DNA from: Aurantiacibacter suaedae
GTDB taxonomy: Bacteria; Pseudomonadota; Alphaproteobacteria; Sphingomonadales; Sphingomonadaceae
Direction of reading: 5' to 3'
DNA: 64,000 nucleotides
NCBI RefSeq assembly: GCF_005434915.1
Contig: NZ_SKCG01000001.1
Span: 1,240,001 to 1,304,000, forward strand
Made by a program: the position numbers and the translations under genes. The notes under the pieces were generated by a model. That model made no database searches. It was not told where the DNA came from and saw only the letters and a program-made list of their open reading frames with translations. Numbering within the stretch: position 1 is the first letter of the stretch; every line of letters begins with the position of its first letter. This document shows, piece by piece, positions 62,843 through 64,000 of the stretch.

Positions 62843-64000
62843 ATGCTGGCACGTGCAACCCTCGCACTGCGCGACTTTTTGAAACAGGAAAGCGCCGGCG
62901 GAATCGTTCTTATCGCCTCTGCGGTGCTCGCGCTGATCGCAGCCAACAGCGCGGCCGCGAGCGCCTATTTCAGCACGCTGGAGCTGCCCGTCGCCGTCAC
63001 TGTCGGCAGCTTCGCCATCGACAAGCCCCTGCTCCTTTGGATCAACGACGGGCTGATGGCGGTGTTCTTCTCCCTCGTCGGCCTCGAAGTGAAGCGCGAG
63101 GTGATGCAGGGCCAACTATCGAGCTGGAACAAGGCTTCGCTTCCTCTGTTCGCAGCCATCGGCGGGATGGCCGTGCCCGCGCTGGTATTTCTCGCGCTCA
63201 ATTCGGGTACGCCGGAAAATGTTGCTGGCTGGGCTATCCCAGCCGCGACCGACATTGCCTTCGCGCTTGGCGTATTGTCGCTGCTCGGACCGCGCGTGCC
63301 GGTTGCGCTCAAGGCGCTTTTGCTGGCGATAGCGGTGATCGACGACATCGGCGCCATCACCATCATCGCGCTGTTCTATTCAGGCACCATCGACACCTCC
63401 ATGCTGGCAGGCGGTGCCTTGGCGCTGGTGGGCCTCATCGCGCTTAACCGGCTGCGGATCGCGTCTTCGATCCCCTATGTAATCCTGACCGTGGTACTGT
63501 GGGTGTTCGTTCTCAAATCGGGCGTCCATGCGACGCTTGCGGGCGTGGCTGCGGCCATGACCATCCCGCTCACCGCGCGCGGCGGTTCGGAGCCGCTCGC
63601 CCATATGGAACACGCGCTGCACCCCTGGGTGGCCTTCCTCGTGATCCCGATTTTCGGCTTTGCCAATGCGGGCGTGAGCCTTGTCGGCTTGTCCCCCGCC
63701 GACGTGCTAGCGCCGCTGCCGCTGGGCATCGCGCTGGGCCTACTGATCGGCAAGCAGGTGGGGATTTTCGGGCTTTCGTTCGTGGCGGTGAAGCTCAACC
63801 TGGCGAGCCTGCCGGAAAATGTCGGCTGGCGGCAGGTCCATGCGGTGTCGCTGCTGGCGGCGATCGGCTTCACGATGAGCCTGTTCATCGGCAACCTCGC
63901 CTTTGCCGATCCGGCGCAGGTCGATGCGGTGAAGCTGGGCGTGCTTTCGGGCTCGCTGGTCGCGGCGCTGGGCGGCTATGCGCTGCTGCGAATATCGCTG
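62843..64000 (+). CDS. nhaA: Na+/H+ antiporter NhaA, 3'-truncated by window edge
   Basis: An electrogenic antiporter that expels Na+ (and Li+) for H+. The open frame covers 386 codons to the edge and lacks only the C-terminal end. It has the cation motif PAATDIAFALGVLSLLG and the Asp-Asp pair in LLLAIAVIDDIGAITIIALF (Asp163/164 in E. coli), and GWRQVHAVSLLAAIGFTMSL. It begins 3 bp after a 62-codon gene and is controlled by the structured leader, if that is a riboswitch. Confidence 0.96.
   Translation, partial: MLARATLALRDFLKQESAGGIVLIASAVLALIAANSAAASAYFSTLELPVAVTVGSFAIDKPLLLWINDGLMAVFFSLVGLEVKREVMQGQLSSWNKASLPLFAAIGGMAVPALVFLALNSGTPENVAGWAIPAATDIAFALGVLSLLGPRVPVALKALLLAIAVIDDIGAITIIALFYSGTIDTSMLAGGALALVGLIALNRLRIASSIPYVILTVVLWVFVLKSGVHATLAGVAAAMTIPLTARGGSEPLAHMEHALHPWVAFLVIPIFGFANAGVSLVGLSPADVLAPLPLGIALGLLIGKQVGIFGLSFVAVKLNLASLPENVGWRQVHAVSLLAAIGFTMSLFIGNLAFADPAQVDAVKLGVLSGSLVAALGGYALLRISL

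Overview
The window is a 64-kb stretch of a GC-rich, gene-dense alphaproteobacterial chromosome. It most likely comes from Sphingomonadales, near the Erythrobacteraceae. The evidence is a C40 carotenoid cluster (crtY-crtI-crtB), a UrcA-family protein, the ligase-associated nuclease PdeM, a DesB-type gallate dioxygenase, a small VPEP/PEP-CTERM-like protein inside the his operon, and the general protein style. No rRNA, CRISPR array, intact prophage or complete insertion sequence was seen. One tRNA is present, tRNA-Ser(GGA).

Layout. 1-2.6 kb: an SSS-family symporter cut by the window edge, its DUF3311 partner and a LysR regulator. 2.6-3.3 kb: a gene-poor strip with an integrase relic beside tRNA-Ser. 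3.4-16.2 kb: housekeeping genes (cyclophilin, the stringent-response enzyme Rsh, an M1 aminopeptidase, hemF, pdeM, infC, a DASS transporter, a diguanylate cyclase). 16.3-17.5 kb: a META-like protein and a J-domain protein. 17.8-26.5 kb, all on the minus strand: hisB-hisH-hisA-(membrane protein)-hisF-(PEP-CTERM-like protein)-hisE-hinT-ybgC-tolQ-tolR-tolA-tolB-pal, tightly packed and partly overlapping. 26.5-30.1 kb: sspB, gmk, dapD, a decayed ion-channel gene and three tiny stress-type genes. 30.1-37.9 kb: a dipeptidase, a DoxX-like protein, a scar with a DUF2189 remnant, an AT-richer GST/VOC/TetR cassette with a visible operator, then GNAT, gallate dioxygenase, LysR and an FMN reductase. 37.9-49.4 kb: SWIB, PEBP, S41 peptidase, small envelope proteins, thiC with a TPP riboswitch, an SRAP-like pseudoenzyme and an S9 peptidase. 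49.5-57.6 kb: MipA, the operon crtY-crtI-LOG-crtB, then glpD and an MFS exporter. 57.6-64 kb: dinB, NUDIX, pgl, dps, a GDT1-like protein, an OxyR-like regulator, two short YdcH-like proteins and nhaA behind a highly structured RNA leader.

How the genes work together. The his and tol blocks form one long same-strand array joining histidine synthesis to envelope integrity. The crt genes make cyclic carotenoids from phytoene, with a LOG nucleotide hydrolase translationally coupled between crtI and crtB. Rsh, the diguanylate cyclase, Dps, SspB and the OxyR-like protein are general stress and signalling functions.

The points most worth a second look are the structured leader upstream of nhaA (candidate cation-sensing riboswitch), the ATA start codon of infC, the SRAP homologue lacking its catalytic residues, the LOG gene inside the carotenoid operon, the GST/VOC/TetR cassette with its operator, and the integrase relic at tRNA-Ser. 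No wholly new multi-gene system could be demonstrated from sequence alone. All family names are from recognition of motifs by eye, not from searches.
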